A stretch of 33,968 nucleotides of DNA from Betaproteobacteria bacterium TMED41 (GCA_002167365.1 NHCU01000045.1:32054-66021), one strand, 5' to 3'. Positions 20,927 to 30,471 are shown, counted from the stretch's first letter. The notes: a model not told the origin generated them from the sequence alone. Numbers and translations: made by a program.

Positions 20927-21899
20927 TGACTTTAAGTACTATTTTTCCACAGTGATCTGACAATTCCATTTTTTTATGTGCTAATTCGGCATCCTCGAGC
21001 TTGAATATTTCATGGACTTTTGTTTTGATATTTCCAGATTCAATTTCGGGCCAAATATTTTGTTTTAGTACGTTAACAATTCTCTCCTTCTCGGCATTAG
21101 AACGTGATCGTAGGGTAGACCCTGTAATTATCTGTTGTTTTAGCATTATCTGGAAAAGATTTAAATTTGTTTTGCTTCCTTTCAAAAATGCAATTTGCAC
21201 AAGTCTTCCTCTGTGCGACAAACAATTTAAGTTTTTTGAAATATATTCTCCGCCCACCATATCCAAAATAACATTCACACCCAATTTATTTGTACACTCT
21301 AGAATTTTTTCTTCAAAGTCTTCTAATAAATAAACAATAGTTTCTTCAGCGCCTAAGCTCTTACAATAAATAGCTTTTTTTTTGTTTCGCACGGTACAGA
21401 ATATTGAGGATTTTCTCCATCTTGCGAGTTGTATGGCAGCTGTTCCAACGCCGCTACTGCCGCCATGAATTAGAACTCTTTCACCTCTTGAGAGGCGCCC
21501 GTGTTCAAACAAATTAACCCATGCGGTCATGTATGTTTCTGGAAGTGAGGCTGCTTCATAAAAATCTAGCCCTTTGGGAATTGGGAAACAATGACTTGCT
21601 GGCAAAACAACAGAATCTGCATAGGCACCGCCAGGAGTAAGTCCACAAACCTTGTCTCCTTCTTTGAGTGTTTTGACATTTTTTCCAATTTTCTCAATAA
21701 TTCCACTAGCTTCAAGACCGAGCCTGGTTGAGGACCCAACAGGAGGGGGGTATAGTCCCTTTTTTTGGAGTATGTCTGGCCTATTAACCCCAGCAGAAAT
21801 TACTTTCATTCTTACTTCATCGATTTTAGGCTCAGGTATTTGAATGTCAGCAATTTCAAGACTGTTATTTTTTTTTGGGTTTACGATAACGGCTCTCAT
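20916..21899 (-). CDS. Zinc-independent NAD(P)H quinone oxidoreductase (MDR family, PIG3/QorA-like)
   Basis: GVNRPDILQKKGLYPPP, GGSSGVGTAAIQLAR nucleotide-binding motif; overlaps uvrA start by 11 nt. Confidence 0.85.
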   Translation of the reverse strand: MRAVIVNPKKNNSLEIADIQIPEPKIDEVRMKVISAGVNRPDILQKKGLYPPPVGSSTRLGLEASGIIEKIGKNVKTLKEGDKVCGLTPGGAYADSVVLPASHCFPIPKGLDFYEAASLPETYMTAWVNLFEHGRLSRGERVLIHGGSSGVGTAAIQLARWRKSSIFCTVRNKKKAIYCKSLGAEETIVYLLEDFEEKILECTNKLGVNVILDMVGGEYISKNLNCLSHRGRLVQIAFLKGSKTNLNLFQIMLKQQIITGSTLRSRSNAEKERIVNVLKQNIWPEIESGNIKTKVHEIFKLEDAELAHKKMELSDHCGKIVLKVNEP

Positions 21900-21910
21900 T
21901 TATAAAAAAA

Positions 21911-23605
21911 TTATCCTTTTTTCCAATTATCTTTTAAAGAGACAGTTCTATTAAAAACTCTAGTTTGATTTTTTAAAATTTTATCCAAAATAAAATATCC
22001 ATGTCTTTCAAATTGAAACTTTTCACCAACCTTGGCATTTAGAATTGAAACTTCGACAATAGAATTTAATTGAACATGCGATTGCTCGTTAAAAGTTTGA
22101 GGTATGTTTTCTTGCGTAATTAGTTTGTTAACATTTTGCCCAGGTGTGTAGTCTTCAAAAATACTGTCATAAAGGTTTAGCTGGACCGAACATGAGTCTT
22201 TGATGCTTATCCAATGAATGTTGCCCTTAACTTTATACGAGTTTGAACCGGAAGTACCACTTTTTGAATCCTTAAAAATATTGGCTTTGATGGCAACTAT
22301 ATTTCCAGCAGTATTTTTTTCATAACCAGTACACTCAATAACATAGGCATATCTTAAGCGAACTCTACCTCCAGGCTGTAACCTGAAAAACCCAGGGACC
22401 GGATTCTCTTGAAAGTCTTTATGGTCAATATAAAGTTCTTTTCTAAAGTTTATTTCTCTTTGACCAAGTTCTGGTTTTTTAGGGTGATTTGGGGCAAAGC
22501 ATGTTTCAAAATAATCAGGTTCAACATTTTCAATTATAAGTTTTAATGGTTTTAGAACGGCAATTCTTCTAAGGCATTTCAAATTTAAATCTTCTCTCAT
22601 ACATTCTTCTAAAAAAGAGTAATCAATTTTTGCATCAGATTTAGTTACACCTATAGCCTCACAAAAATTTATAAAGCCTGCTGCCGTGTAACCTCTTTTT
22701 TTTGCTCCAGCAATTGTGGGCATTCTTGGATCATCCCATCCATTTACGTATTTATTTGATATCAGTCCCCCTAGTTTTCTTTTTGAAAGAAAAACATTAC
22801 TCACGTTTAGTCTTGAAAATTCATATTGGTTAGGAAGTTTTGAGATGTTAAAGAAACCGCATTCAGCTACTTTTTTAACTACCCAATCGTAAAGTGGACG
22901 GTGATCTTCAAATTCTAATGTACAGATAGAGTGGGTGATATTTTCAATTGCATCAGAGAGTGGATGTGCAAAATCATACATAGGATAAATGCACCATTTT
23001 GATCCTTGACGGTGATGATTAACATGCCTAATGCGGTACAGGACTGGATCCCTCATATTTAAATTTGGAGAATTCATGTCAATTTTGGCCCTTAGTACAT
23101 GATCTCCATCAGAAAATTCTGAGTTTTTCATTTTTTTAAAAAGGTCAATATTTTCTTTAATTGATCTTTCGCGAAAGATAGAGTTAATTCCTCCTTCTTT
23201 AAGTGTTCCTCTGTTTGATTTAATATCCTCAAATGATTGAGAGTCAACATATGCAAAATTATTTTCGATTAATGCCAAAGCAAATTCAAAAAATTTTTCA
23301 AAATAATCACTCGCAAAATAAATATGATCTCCCCAATCAAAACCAAGCCAATGTACGGAATCTTTTATAGACTGGACAAATTCTTCATTTTCTTTTTCTG
23401 GGTTTGTATCGTCAAATCTCAAATGGCATTGACCACCGAACTCCTTTGCTAATCCAAAATTTAAGCATATTGATTTTGCATGTCCAATATGTAAATATCC
23501 ATTCGGTTCTGGAGGGAACCTGGTAATGATATGCTTAACTTTATTTTCTCTTAAATCTTTTTCTATAATTTGGCGTATAAAATTGGTGGGTTGAAATTTT
23601 TCCAG
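21911..23605 (-). CDS. glnS: Glutaminyl-tRNA synthetase, apparent CTG start
   Basis: Frame extends 61 codons upstream of the ORF-track start (TTG at 23422): (L)EKFQPTNFIRQIIEKDLRENKVKHIITRFPPEPNGYLHIGHAKSICLNFGLAKEFGGQCHLRFDDTNPEKE, including the HIGH motif. CTG at 23605 is preceded by AGGGAGG-ATAAA. Confidence 0.93.
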   Translation of the reverse strand: MEKFQPTNFIRQIIEKDLRENKVKHIITRFPPEPNGYLHIGHAKSICLNFGLAKEFGGQCHLRFDDTNPEKENEEFVQSIKDSVHWLGFDWGDHIYFASDYFEKFFEFALALIENNFAYVDSQSFEDIKSNRGTLKEGGINSIFRERSIKENIDLFKKMKNSEFSDGDHVLRAKIDMNSPNLNMRDPVLYRIRHVNHHRQGSKWCIYPMYDFAHPLSDAIENITHSICTLEFEDHRPLYDWVVKKVAECGFFNISKLPNQYEFSRLNVSNVFLSKRKLGGLISNKYVNGWDDPRMPTIAGAKKRGYTAAGFINFCEAIGVTKSDAKIDYSFLEECMREDLNLKCLRRIAVLKPLKLIIENVEPDYFETCFAPNHPKKPELGQREINFRKELYIDHKDFQENPVPGFFRLQPGGRVRLRYAYVIECTGYEKNTAGNIVAIKANIFKDSKSGTSGSNSYKVKGNIHWISIKDSCSVQLNLYDSIFEDYTPGQNVNKLITQENIPQTFNEQSHVQLNSIVEVSILNAKVGEKFQFERHGYFILDKILKNQTRVFNRTVSLKDNWKKG

Positions 23606-23668
23606 TTTATCCTCCCTAAAATTTAATTTTCTTTAAAGCTACTACATTTTGAGTAAAAAATATCATTT

Positions 23669-26452
23669 ATGACTAATTCGTTAAAAAAAAGAATGTTAAT
23701 TGTCGACGCATCAAGTTTTTTGTACAGGGCCTATCACGCACTACCCGATTTAAGAAGTAAGAAGGGTCATCCAACAGGGGCTCTATACGGAATAATCAAT
23801 ATGCTCAAAAAAGTACGTTTGGACTGGCCATCACAAATTGGTGCCTGTGTGTTTGACCCTAAGGGCCCGACATTTAGAGACAAAATCTTTTCTGATTATA
23901 AAGCAACCAGATCATCAATGCCCGAAGATTTGTCATTACAAATTACACCAATTTTTGAGGTTGTAAAGGCGCTTGGCTGGCCTTTTATTCAAGTTAGTGG
24001 ATATGAAGCTGATGATGTTATTGGAACCTTAGTTTGTGAGGCAAGAAAAAAAAATCTTGGCTCAGTTATTATTTCTGGTGATAAAGACTTAACTCAATTA
24101 GTCAATGAAGATGTTATTTTAGTTGATACCATGAGCCGTCATGGAGGAAGTGGAAAAATTTTTGATATCGCATCCGTTGTGGAAAAATTCGGGGTGGCTC
24201 CCGACAAAATAATTGACTATTTAACTTTAGTCGGTGATCAGAGTGACAACATACCCGGAGTAAGAAAAGTTGGTGCTAAAACAGCTGTCAAGTTATTAAA
24301 TGAATATGGTTCGATCAATCAAATTTTCGATTCAGTTCAAAATATCTCGGGTGCAGTAGGAAAAAACCTTCAAGAAGCAAAAGATTGGATTCCTTTAGGA
24401 AAAAAACTAGTGACAATAAAAACTGATTGCCCTGATTTGGATGATTTTATTCAGGATATGGAGAATAAATTAAAGTGGTTGCCTACAGATGTTAAAAAAA
24501 TTAGTGATATAAAAGTCAAGTATGACTTAGGAAGAATTTTTAAAGATTTTCTAGAACCCGATGGAAGCTCTGTTGATAGACATGACTCCATCATTGGTCA
24601 TGCGAATTACAAAAAAGAGATTACTGAAAATTTTAAAAAAAATATCAAGCTTAATTACCGAACAATATACAGTCTTGAAGAGCTTGACGAGTTGATCAAA
24701 GTTATTGACGAGAAACCTATTGTTGCTTTTGACACAGAAACTACCTCTTTAAATGTTCGTGAAGCGGCTTTAGTTGGAATTTCTCTCTCTTGGGACCTTG
24801 GTTGTGCCGCTTATATACCCATTGGTCATGTTCATGATTTAGAAAGAAAACAATTAGAGCTTGAGCCAGTCCTCAAGGCTTTGAAACCTTGGTTTGCAGA
24901 CAAAAAAAATACCAAGCTAGCTCATAATCTAAAATATGATCAGCACATTTTAGAAAATCATGGGATTTTGTTAAATGGGAATTTGCACGATACACTTCTG
25001 CAATCCTATGTTTTAGAGGCTCATAGGAGGCATGATTTAGAATCTTTGGCGCTCAGATTTCTAAACAGAAAGGGCTTGTCTTATGATGAGCTAACTGGGA
25101 CGGGGAAAAAACGAATTGGCTTTGAACAAGTTCCGATTGAGCTTGCAAGCAAGTATTCATGCGAAGATTCAGATTTTACTCTTGATCTTCATAATAAACT
25201 TTACCCGGCTCTGTTAAAAGATGATGCTCTTTTAAAAGTCTATCGTGAAATTGAACTACCTTCTCTTGAAGTTTTAAAAATCATGGAGTCGGATGGTATT
25301 TACATAGATAAATTATTACTTGCAAAACAGACGAAAGAGCTGGCAAACAAAATATTTCATCTTGAAAATCAAGCTCACGGACTTGCAGGCAGATCTTTCA
25401 ACCTTGGTTCACCAAAACAAATAGGTGAATTTTTATTTGGAGATTTAGATTACAAGCCGATAAAAAAAACTGCAAGCGGTGCTGCCTCAACAGATGAGAG
25501 TGTGCTGGAGCGGTTAGCTGAAAATTATCCCTTACCAAAAGTGCTACTGGAGTGGAGGACCTTGTCAAAGTTAAAATCTACTTACACTGATAAGCTACCA
25601 AAAATGATAGATCCAAGTTCTTTACGAGTGCATACTACATTTTCACAAGCAACTGCTGTTACCGGCAGGTTGTCATCGAGCGATCCAAATTTGCAAAATA
25701 TTCCAGTAAAAACTGAAGAGGGCAGGAAAATTAGAGCAGCTTTTATAGCAGGTAAAAGCACAAGAATAGTTTCTGCTGATTATTCTCAAATTGAATTAAG
25801 AATAATGGCTCATTTGTCAGACGATAAAAGTCTAATAACTGCTTTTGAAAATAGCCAGGATGTTCATAGTGCCACTGCGGCAGAAATTTTTGGCGTTTCC
25901 AATGAGAAAGTCACACCAGATCAGAGAAGGACGGCGAAGGTGATAAATTTTGGTCTCATTTATGGGATGAGTCCTTTTGGCCTATCAAAAAATTTAGGTA
26001 TTACTATAGATGCGGCAAAGTCATATATTGACAAATATTTCACGCGTTATCCAATGGTTGCGAGATTTATGGAAAACACTAAAGATTTGGCCAAAAAAAA
26101 TGGTTATGTTCAGACTGTTTTTGGAAGGAAGTTATGGTTGCCAGAAATAAATTCTCCTAATGGTCCCAGAAGACAAGCGTCTGAGCGGGCTGCAATTAAT
26201 GCTCCTATGCAAGGTACAGCTGCTGATTTAATAAAGATGGCTATGATAAACATGCACGGCGCCATTTTGGAAAATAGATTCCAGTCAAAAATGGTTTTGC
26301 AGGTTCATGATGAATTGGTTTTTGAAACGCCTAATAATGAGCTGGAGGACTTTTGTAACTGTGTAAAGGTAGTAATGTGCTCCGTAGCAAAATTAAAGGT
26401 CCCGCTTTTGGTAGATGTTGGGAATGGACAAAATTGGGAACAGGCTCATTGA
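23669..26452 (+). CDS. polA: DNA polymerase I
   Basis: 5'-nuclease (LIVDASSFLYRAYHALP), 3'-5' exonuclease (VAFDTETTSLN), polymerase motifs (SADYSQIELRIMAHLS, RRTAKVINFGLIYGMSPFGL, QVHDELVFE). Confidence 0.98.
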   Translation: MTNSLKKRMLIVDASSFLYRAYHALPDLRSKKGHPTGALYGIINMLKKVRLDWPSQIGACVFDPKGPTFRDKIFSDYKATRSSMPEDLSLQITPIFEVVKALGWPFIQVSGYEADDVIGTLVCEARKKNLGSVIISGDKDLTQLVNEDVILVDTMSRHGGSGKIFDIASVVEKFGVAPDKIIDYLTLVGDQSDNIPGVRKVGAKTAVKLLNEYGSINQIFDSVQNISGAVGKNLQEAKDWIPLGKKLVTIKTDCPDLDDFIQDMENKLKWLPTDVKKISDIKVKYDLGRIFKDFLEPDGSSVDRHDSIIGHANYKKEITENFKKNIKLNYRTIYSLEELDELIKVIDEKPIVAFDTETTSLNVREAALVGISLSWDLGCAAYIPIGHVHDLERKQLELEPVLKALKPWFADKKNTKLAHNLKYDQHILENHGILLNGNLHDTLLQSYVLEAHRRHDLESLALRFLNRKGLSYDELTGTGKKRIGFEQVPIELASKYSCEDSDFTLDLHNKLYPALLKDDALLKVYREIELPSLEVLKIMESDGIYIDKLLLAKQTKELANKIFHLENQAHGLAGRSFNLGSPKQIGEFLFGDLDYKPIKKTASGAASTDESVLERLAENYPLPKVLLEWRTLSKLKSTYTDKLPKMIDPSSLRVHTTFSQATAVTGRLSSSDPNLQNIPVKTEEGRKIRAAFIAGKSTRIVSADYSQIELRIMAHLSDDKSLITAFENSQDVHSATAAEIFGVSNEKVTPDQRRTAKVINFGLIYGMSPFGLSKNLGITIDAAKSYIDKYFTRYPMVARFMENTKDLAKKNGYVQTVFGRKLWLPEINSPNGPRRQASERAAINAPMQGTAADLIKMAMINMHGAILENRFQSKMVLQVHDELVFETPNNELEDFCNCVKVVMCSVAKLKVPLLVDVGNGQNWEQAH

Positions 26453-26475
26453 GAAACCAGACAATTTATTGATAA

Positions 26476-26592
26476 TTAAGAATTTATTTCGTTAGTAAAT
26501 GAAACTTGCCCTGCAAAAGTTTCTTTTATATCAACTGAAAATAAAATTATAAATATAACAAAATATGCTGCCGCGTACTGTTTGATTTTCAT
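26476..26592 (-). CDS. Candidate 38-aa small signal-peptide/membrane peptide (MKIKQYAAAYFVIFIILFSVDIKETFAGQVSFTNEINS)
   Basis: Not in the ORF track (<60 aa). ATG at 26592 with upstream AAGGTG (7-nt spacing), basic N-terminus plus hydrophobic stretch; 14 nt downstream of the 86-aa ORF on the same strand. Confidence 0.45.
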   Translation of the reverse strand: MKIKQYAAAYFVIFIILFSVDIKETFAGQVSFTNEINS

Positions 26593-26606
26593 TTGTGAGC
26601 ACCTTA

Positions 26607-26867
26607 TTAATGGATTTCGTTTTGTGTTCCAGGATTATTAGAAAATAAATTACAAGAATCAACATATAGTTGACTGCAAACATAAGTTAATAGTTGATGG
26701 TTTTCACATTCTGGGTGTGCAATTATTGCCTTCATAATTCCCGGCAGTAATTCAATATCTTCGGATTCAGTGTTATTTTGACTGATTTGATACAAAGTTT
26801 TTAAAGCAGAGGCAATCAATGCTTCAAATGTAGGCAAACTCGAGTCTAAATCTACTTTTACTGTCAT
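26607..26867 (-). CDS. Hypothetical 86-aa protein, divergent from a TonB-dependent receptor and downstream of Fur-like sites
   Basis: ORF in otherwise empty intergenic space; upstream AAGGG-TATTTA-ATG Shine-Dalgarno; no recognised family. Confidence 0.6.
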   Translation of the reverse strand: MTVKVDLDSSLPTFEALIASALKTLYQISQNNTESEDIELLPGIMKAIIAHPECENHQLLTYVCSQLYVDSCNLFSNNPGTQNEIH

Positions 26868-26903
26868 TAAATACCCTTTATTTTTGAAAATTTTTCTTGC
26901 AAT

Positions 26904-26918
26904 TAAGAATCATTCTCA
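26904..26918. promoter_or_regulatory. Fur-box-like site 1 (TAAGAATCATTCTCA)
   Basis: 11 of 14 defined positions of the 7-1-7 Fur motif TGATAATnATTATCA, hand-counted; in the divergent region between the 86-aa ORF and the TonB receptor. Confidence 0.6.
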
Positions 26919-26944
26919 TTATTATTAACAAATAAATTTACAAA

Positions 26945-26959
26945 TGCAAATCATTATCA
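26945..26959. promoter_or_regulatory. Fur-box-like site 2 (TGCAAATCATTATCA)
   Basis: 12 of 14 defined positions of TGATAATnATTATCA; followed by TTATTG, extending the hexamer array. Confidence 0.7.
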
Positions 26960-27034
26960 TTATTGTTTTGTAAAAAAAGCAAGAAATACTAAAAATTAAT
27001 ATCTAAGTAAGTGGGAATGGAAAGTCTTTTTATT

Positions 27035-29170
27035 ATGAGAAACAAGAATTTAAAACTGAAAATAATACCATTGAGTTTGATGTTGGTAATGTCAACCGCA
27101 TTTTCGGATGATGTAATTCTACAAAATATTGAAATAATTGGTGGTAATGAAAAAGCCAAGACACTTCCCGGATCTGGGCATGTTGTTACAAAAAAACAAA
27201 TGCAAATTGAATTAACGGATGACATCAACCAAGTGCTAAAAACTGTGCCTGGAGTATATGTTCGTGAAGAAGATGGATACGGTTTAAGGCCTAACATAGG
27301 TATAAGAGGTGCAACATCCGAAAGATCTGACAAAATTACACTTATGGAAGATGGAGTTTTGATTGCTCCTGCGCCATATTCAAATCCTTCCGCTTATTAC
27401 TTTCCCACAATTATGAGGATGCAGTCGATAGAAGTTTTAAAGGGTGCTCCTCTTCTTAAATATGGACCACAAACGACCGGTGGTGTTGTTAACTTATTAT
27501 CCACACCAATTCCAGCAACAAGATCGGGTAGGCTCTCCACCTTTTTGGGCGAAAACGAGCAACTCAATACACATATATATTTCGGAGATGGAAGCGGGAA
27601 GTTTCAATATTTAGTAGAAGCTGTTAGAAGAGATACAAATGGTTTCAAAGAGATAGATGGACGTTCTAATAAAGACACTGGTTTTGGGATATCTGACTAT
27701 GTTATTAAACTTGGTCTGAATAATGATTCAAACAGTTTCTTATTTAAAGCACAAAGTTCGAGAGAAACTTCCAATGAAACTTATTTGGGTCTTACTGATG
27801 CTGACTATAATGCTAATCCCAACAGAAGATATGCTATGTCTTCAATTGATCAAATGAAAAATGATCATCAAGGATATAGCTTGACTTACTTCCAGGAGTT
27901 GACAGATAACTCCTATTTGGTAGCCACAGCTTATAGAAATGAATTTGCCAGAGATTGGCACAAACTATCAGGCGGTGGTAACTACGTTGATTCAGCAAAC
28001 GGCGGAGATGCAACAGCTCAGGGTCAGCTTGATGGAACAATAGATATTGATTCACTAAATTACAAACACAATAATAGATCTTATGTTTCAGAGGGAATAC
28101 AAGTTAACGCTACATTTGAACTTGCTAGTCACACTGTTGAGGTTGGTATTAGATCTCATGAAGACAGTATGGATCGCTATCAGCCACAAGATTATTACGC
28201 GCAAACAAACGGTTCTTATGTTTATTCAAGCACAACTTCACCAAGTGGCAGTAATAATCGCGTAGAAACTGCTGATGCTACAGCTCTTCATATTGCTGAC
28301 ACATGGCAAGCCACTGATAGATTGCTTGTTAATGCTGTCTTAAGACATGAAGATGTTGAAAGTAGTAGAAAACAATATGGTAGTGATAGAACAACTGTTG
28401 CCAGCTCAAAAAGCAATGAAAGCGATATTTTACTTCCAGGCTTATCATTTACTTATGATGTAAACGACAACATTCAAACGCTTGCCGGATATCACAAAGG
28501 ATTCTCCCCCATAGGTGGCGGAGCTTCATCAGAGCAGGAGCCAGAGGAGAGTGATAATTTTGAATATGGCGCCAGATATAAAAAAGACGACTTCTTTGTT
28601 GAAGGGATTGGTTTTTTCAGCGATTTCTCAGACAAGTCTGAGAATTGTTCTTTGGCATCTCCATGTAGCAATGATGCAACCTCGGGTACTTATGTTACAG
28701 GTGAAGCAGAAATTTCTGGTTTAGAGTTTCAAATACAAAATACTTTTAAAACAGGTAACATGCAAATTCCAGTAAGTCTTGTTTACACTTATACTAAAGC
28801 TGAAATAACCGGAAATAATAATGCGAGTGGGTACGTTTCTGGAGACTTATTAAAGGCTGTTCCCGAAAACGTATTCAGCATAAGAGCTGGTTTTGAACAT
28901 AATTCGGGCTGGGACAATTATGCGATTTTCAAGTACATAGATGAAACCTGTGTCAGTACGGGTTGCAATAGGTCGTCTGACGCCTTCGCTAAAACCGATG
29001 AATTGTTTGTGGTTGATTGGGTTAGCAGGTACGAATACTCATCTAACACAGACCTTTTTTTGAAAGTCGTAAATGTATTTGATAATCAAGCAATAATTTC
29101 GCGCGAACCAGATGGAGCTAGGCCAAATAAGCCTAGGACAATTTCAGCTGGCGTAAGAATCAACTTTTAA
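27035..29170 (+). CDS. TonB-dependent outer membrane receptor, FecA-like (siderophore/ferric citrate type)
   Basis: Signal peptide (MRNKNLKLKIIPLSLMLVMSTAFS), plug domain (VLKTVPGVYVREEDGYGLRPNIGIRGATSERSDKITLMEDGVLIAPAPYS), beta-barrel ending in a terminal Phe. Alternative starts at 27011 (GTG, ORF track) and 27017. Confidence 0.92.
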   Translation: MRNKNLKLKIIPLSLMLVMSTAFSDDVILQNIEIIGGNEKAKTLPGSGHVVTKKQMQIELTDDINQVLKTVPGVYVREEDGYGLRPNIGIRGATSERSDKITLMEDGVLIAPAPYSNPSAYYFPTIMRMQSIEVLKGAPLLKYGPQTTGGVVNLLSTPIPATRSGRLSTFLGENEQLNTHIYFGDGSGKFQYLVEAVRRDTNGFKEIDGRSNKDTGFGISDYVIKLGLNNDSNSFLFKAQSSRETSNETYLGLTDADYNANPNRRYAMSSIDQMKNDHQGYSLTYFQELTDNSYLVATAYRNEFARDWHKLSGGGNYVDSANGGDATAQGQLDGTIDIDSLNYKHNNRSYVSEGIQVNATFELASHTVEVGIRSHEDSMDRYQPQDYYAQTNGSYVYSSTTSPSGSNNRVETADATALHIADTWQATDRLLVNAVLRHEDVESSRKQYGSDRTTVASSKSNESDILLPGLSFTYDVNDNIQTLAGYHKGFSPIGGGASSEQEPEESDNFEYGARYKKDDFFVEGIGFFSDFSDKSENCSLASPCSNDATSGTYVTGEAEISGLEFQIQNTFKTGNMQIPVSLVYTYTKAEITGNNNASGYVSGDLLKAVPENVFSIRAGFEHNSGWDNYAIFKYIDETCVSTGCNRSSDAFAKTDELFVVDWVSRYEYSSNTDLFLKVVNVFDNQAIISREPDGARPNKPRTISAGVRINF

Positions 29171-29262
29171 ACAAATTAGATAACCCCAAAAAAAAATGAT
29201 TTCACGTTTCTTTGGTTCTGCCACTCTTCTCCAGTGAAAAACCGTTCGTAAATCTTTTTTTT

Positions 29263-29293
29263 AACCCGTACTCCCCAATACGGGTTTTTTTTT
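29263..29293 (+). terminator. Rho-independent terminator of the TonB receptor gene
   Basis: AACCCGTA-CTCCCCAA-TACGGGTT perfect 8-bp stem followed by a T tract. Confidence 0.85.
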
Positions 29294-29328
29294 ATTTGCT
29301 TGTTTATAAATACTATATGGTTGTGTGA

Positions 29329-29400
29329 TGCCGTTGGAGGGAATTGAACCCCCGACCTCTCGCTTACGAAGCGACTGCTCTACCCCTGAGCTACAACGGC
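29329..29400 (-). tRNA. tRNA-Thr (anticodon CGU)
   Basis: Minus-strand cloverleaf GCCGTTG-TA-GCTC..GAGC-A-GTCGC-TTCGTAA-GCGAG-AGGTC-GGGGG-TTCAATT-CCCTC-CAACGGC-A; 7-bp acceptor stem pairs; CCA not encoded. Confidence 0.95.
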
Positions 29401-29413
29401 TCATCATAAAAAC

Positions 29414-30355
29414 TTATTTGGTTAAGGATTTGGGCAAAGGAAATCTAATGTGTTCTTGAGCACCTGGTAGTCTTCGAACCGATGAGGCACCGAGAGTTTT
29501 AACTGCTTGCAAAAGTTTTTGAACTAATGACTCAGGTGCAGATGCACCAGCGGTAATTCCCACACTAGTAGTATTGCTCAACCAATTTGGATCTAAATCT
29601 TCAGCTCCATCAATCAAGTATGCTTTTGCTCCATATTTTTCAGCAACTTCGCGAAGTCTGTTACTGTTGGAACTGGTTGGACTCCCAACAACTAAAACTA
29701 AATCAACTTGTTTGGCCATCAACTTAACTGCATCCTGTCTGTTTTGAGTAGCGTAGCAAATGTCGCTGACTTTAGGACCTACAATAGTGGGAAATCGTTT
29801 TTTTAAAGTTTTTATTATTTCCGCAGTATCATCGGCAGATAGAGTAGTTTGGGTGACATATGAGAGTTTATTGGGATTGTTTACTTTAACTAAGTTAGCC
29901 TGAAGCGCGTCTTCAACTAAATGAATTTCACTTTTAAGTTGTCCCATTGTTCCTTCAACTTCTGGATGACCAGAGTGACCAATCATTATTATTTCAAAAC
30001 CTTGCCTTGAAAGTTTTTTTACCTCAGCATGAACTTTTGTGACAAGTGGGCACGTTGCATCAAAAACCTCTAAACTCCTGTTTAGTGCTTCATCCTGGAC
30101 TTTGATTGACACTCCATGAGCGCTCATTATGACTCTTGCACCCAATGGTACATCCTTTATCTCATCAACAAAAATCGCACCCTTCTTCTTCAAAGCACTC
30201 ACAACGTGAGTATTGTGTACTATCTCGTGTCTCACGTAAACAGGAGCACCAAACCTCTCTAGCGCTCTTTCAACTATTTCGATGGCTCTTTCAACACCTG
30301 CACAGAAACCTCTTGGTTCTGCTAGGACTATTTCTAAACTCGATTTTGATTTGAT
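29414..30355 (-). CDS. ispH: 4-hydroxy-3-methylbut-2-enyl diphosphate reductase; start codon uncertain and non-canonical
   Basis: IspH core with Cys motifs [17 protein letters not shown] and [10 protein letters not shown]. The essential N-terminus [34 protein letters not shown] lies upstream of the ORF-track GTG at 30235; 5' end here is a provisional ATC codon. Confidence 0.9.
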   Translation of the reverse strand: MKSKSSLEIVLAEPRGFCAGVERAIEIVERALERFGAPVYVRHEIVHNTHVVSALKKKGAIFVDEIKDVPLGARVIMSAHGVSIKVQDEALNRSLEVFDATCPLVTKVHAEVKKLSRQGFEIIMIGHSGHPEVEGTMGQLKSEIHLVEDALQANLVKVNNPNKLSYVTQTTLSADDTAEIIKTLKKRFPTIVGPKVSDICYATQNRQDAVKLMAKQVDLVLVVGSPTSSNSNRLREVAEKYGAKAYLIDGAEDLDPNWLSNTTSVGITAGASAPESLVQKLLQAVKTLGASSVRRLPGAQEHIRFPLPKSLTK

Positions 30356-30442
30356 TGCAAAACACCAATAATTTATATCATAAATGGATTTTAACCTCTT
30401 TAAGTACTGTTGAGAGAGATTAAGTTTAGGTTTTTTTAAACG

Positions 30443-30471
30443 TTGATAGTAATAGTATATTTTAATATAAT
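30443..30471 (+). promoter_or_regulatory. Sigma70 promoter for rpmB-rpmG
   Basis: TTGATA - 17 nt - TATAAT, located 30 nt upstream of the rpmB ATG. Confidence 0.8.
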
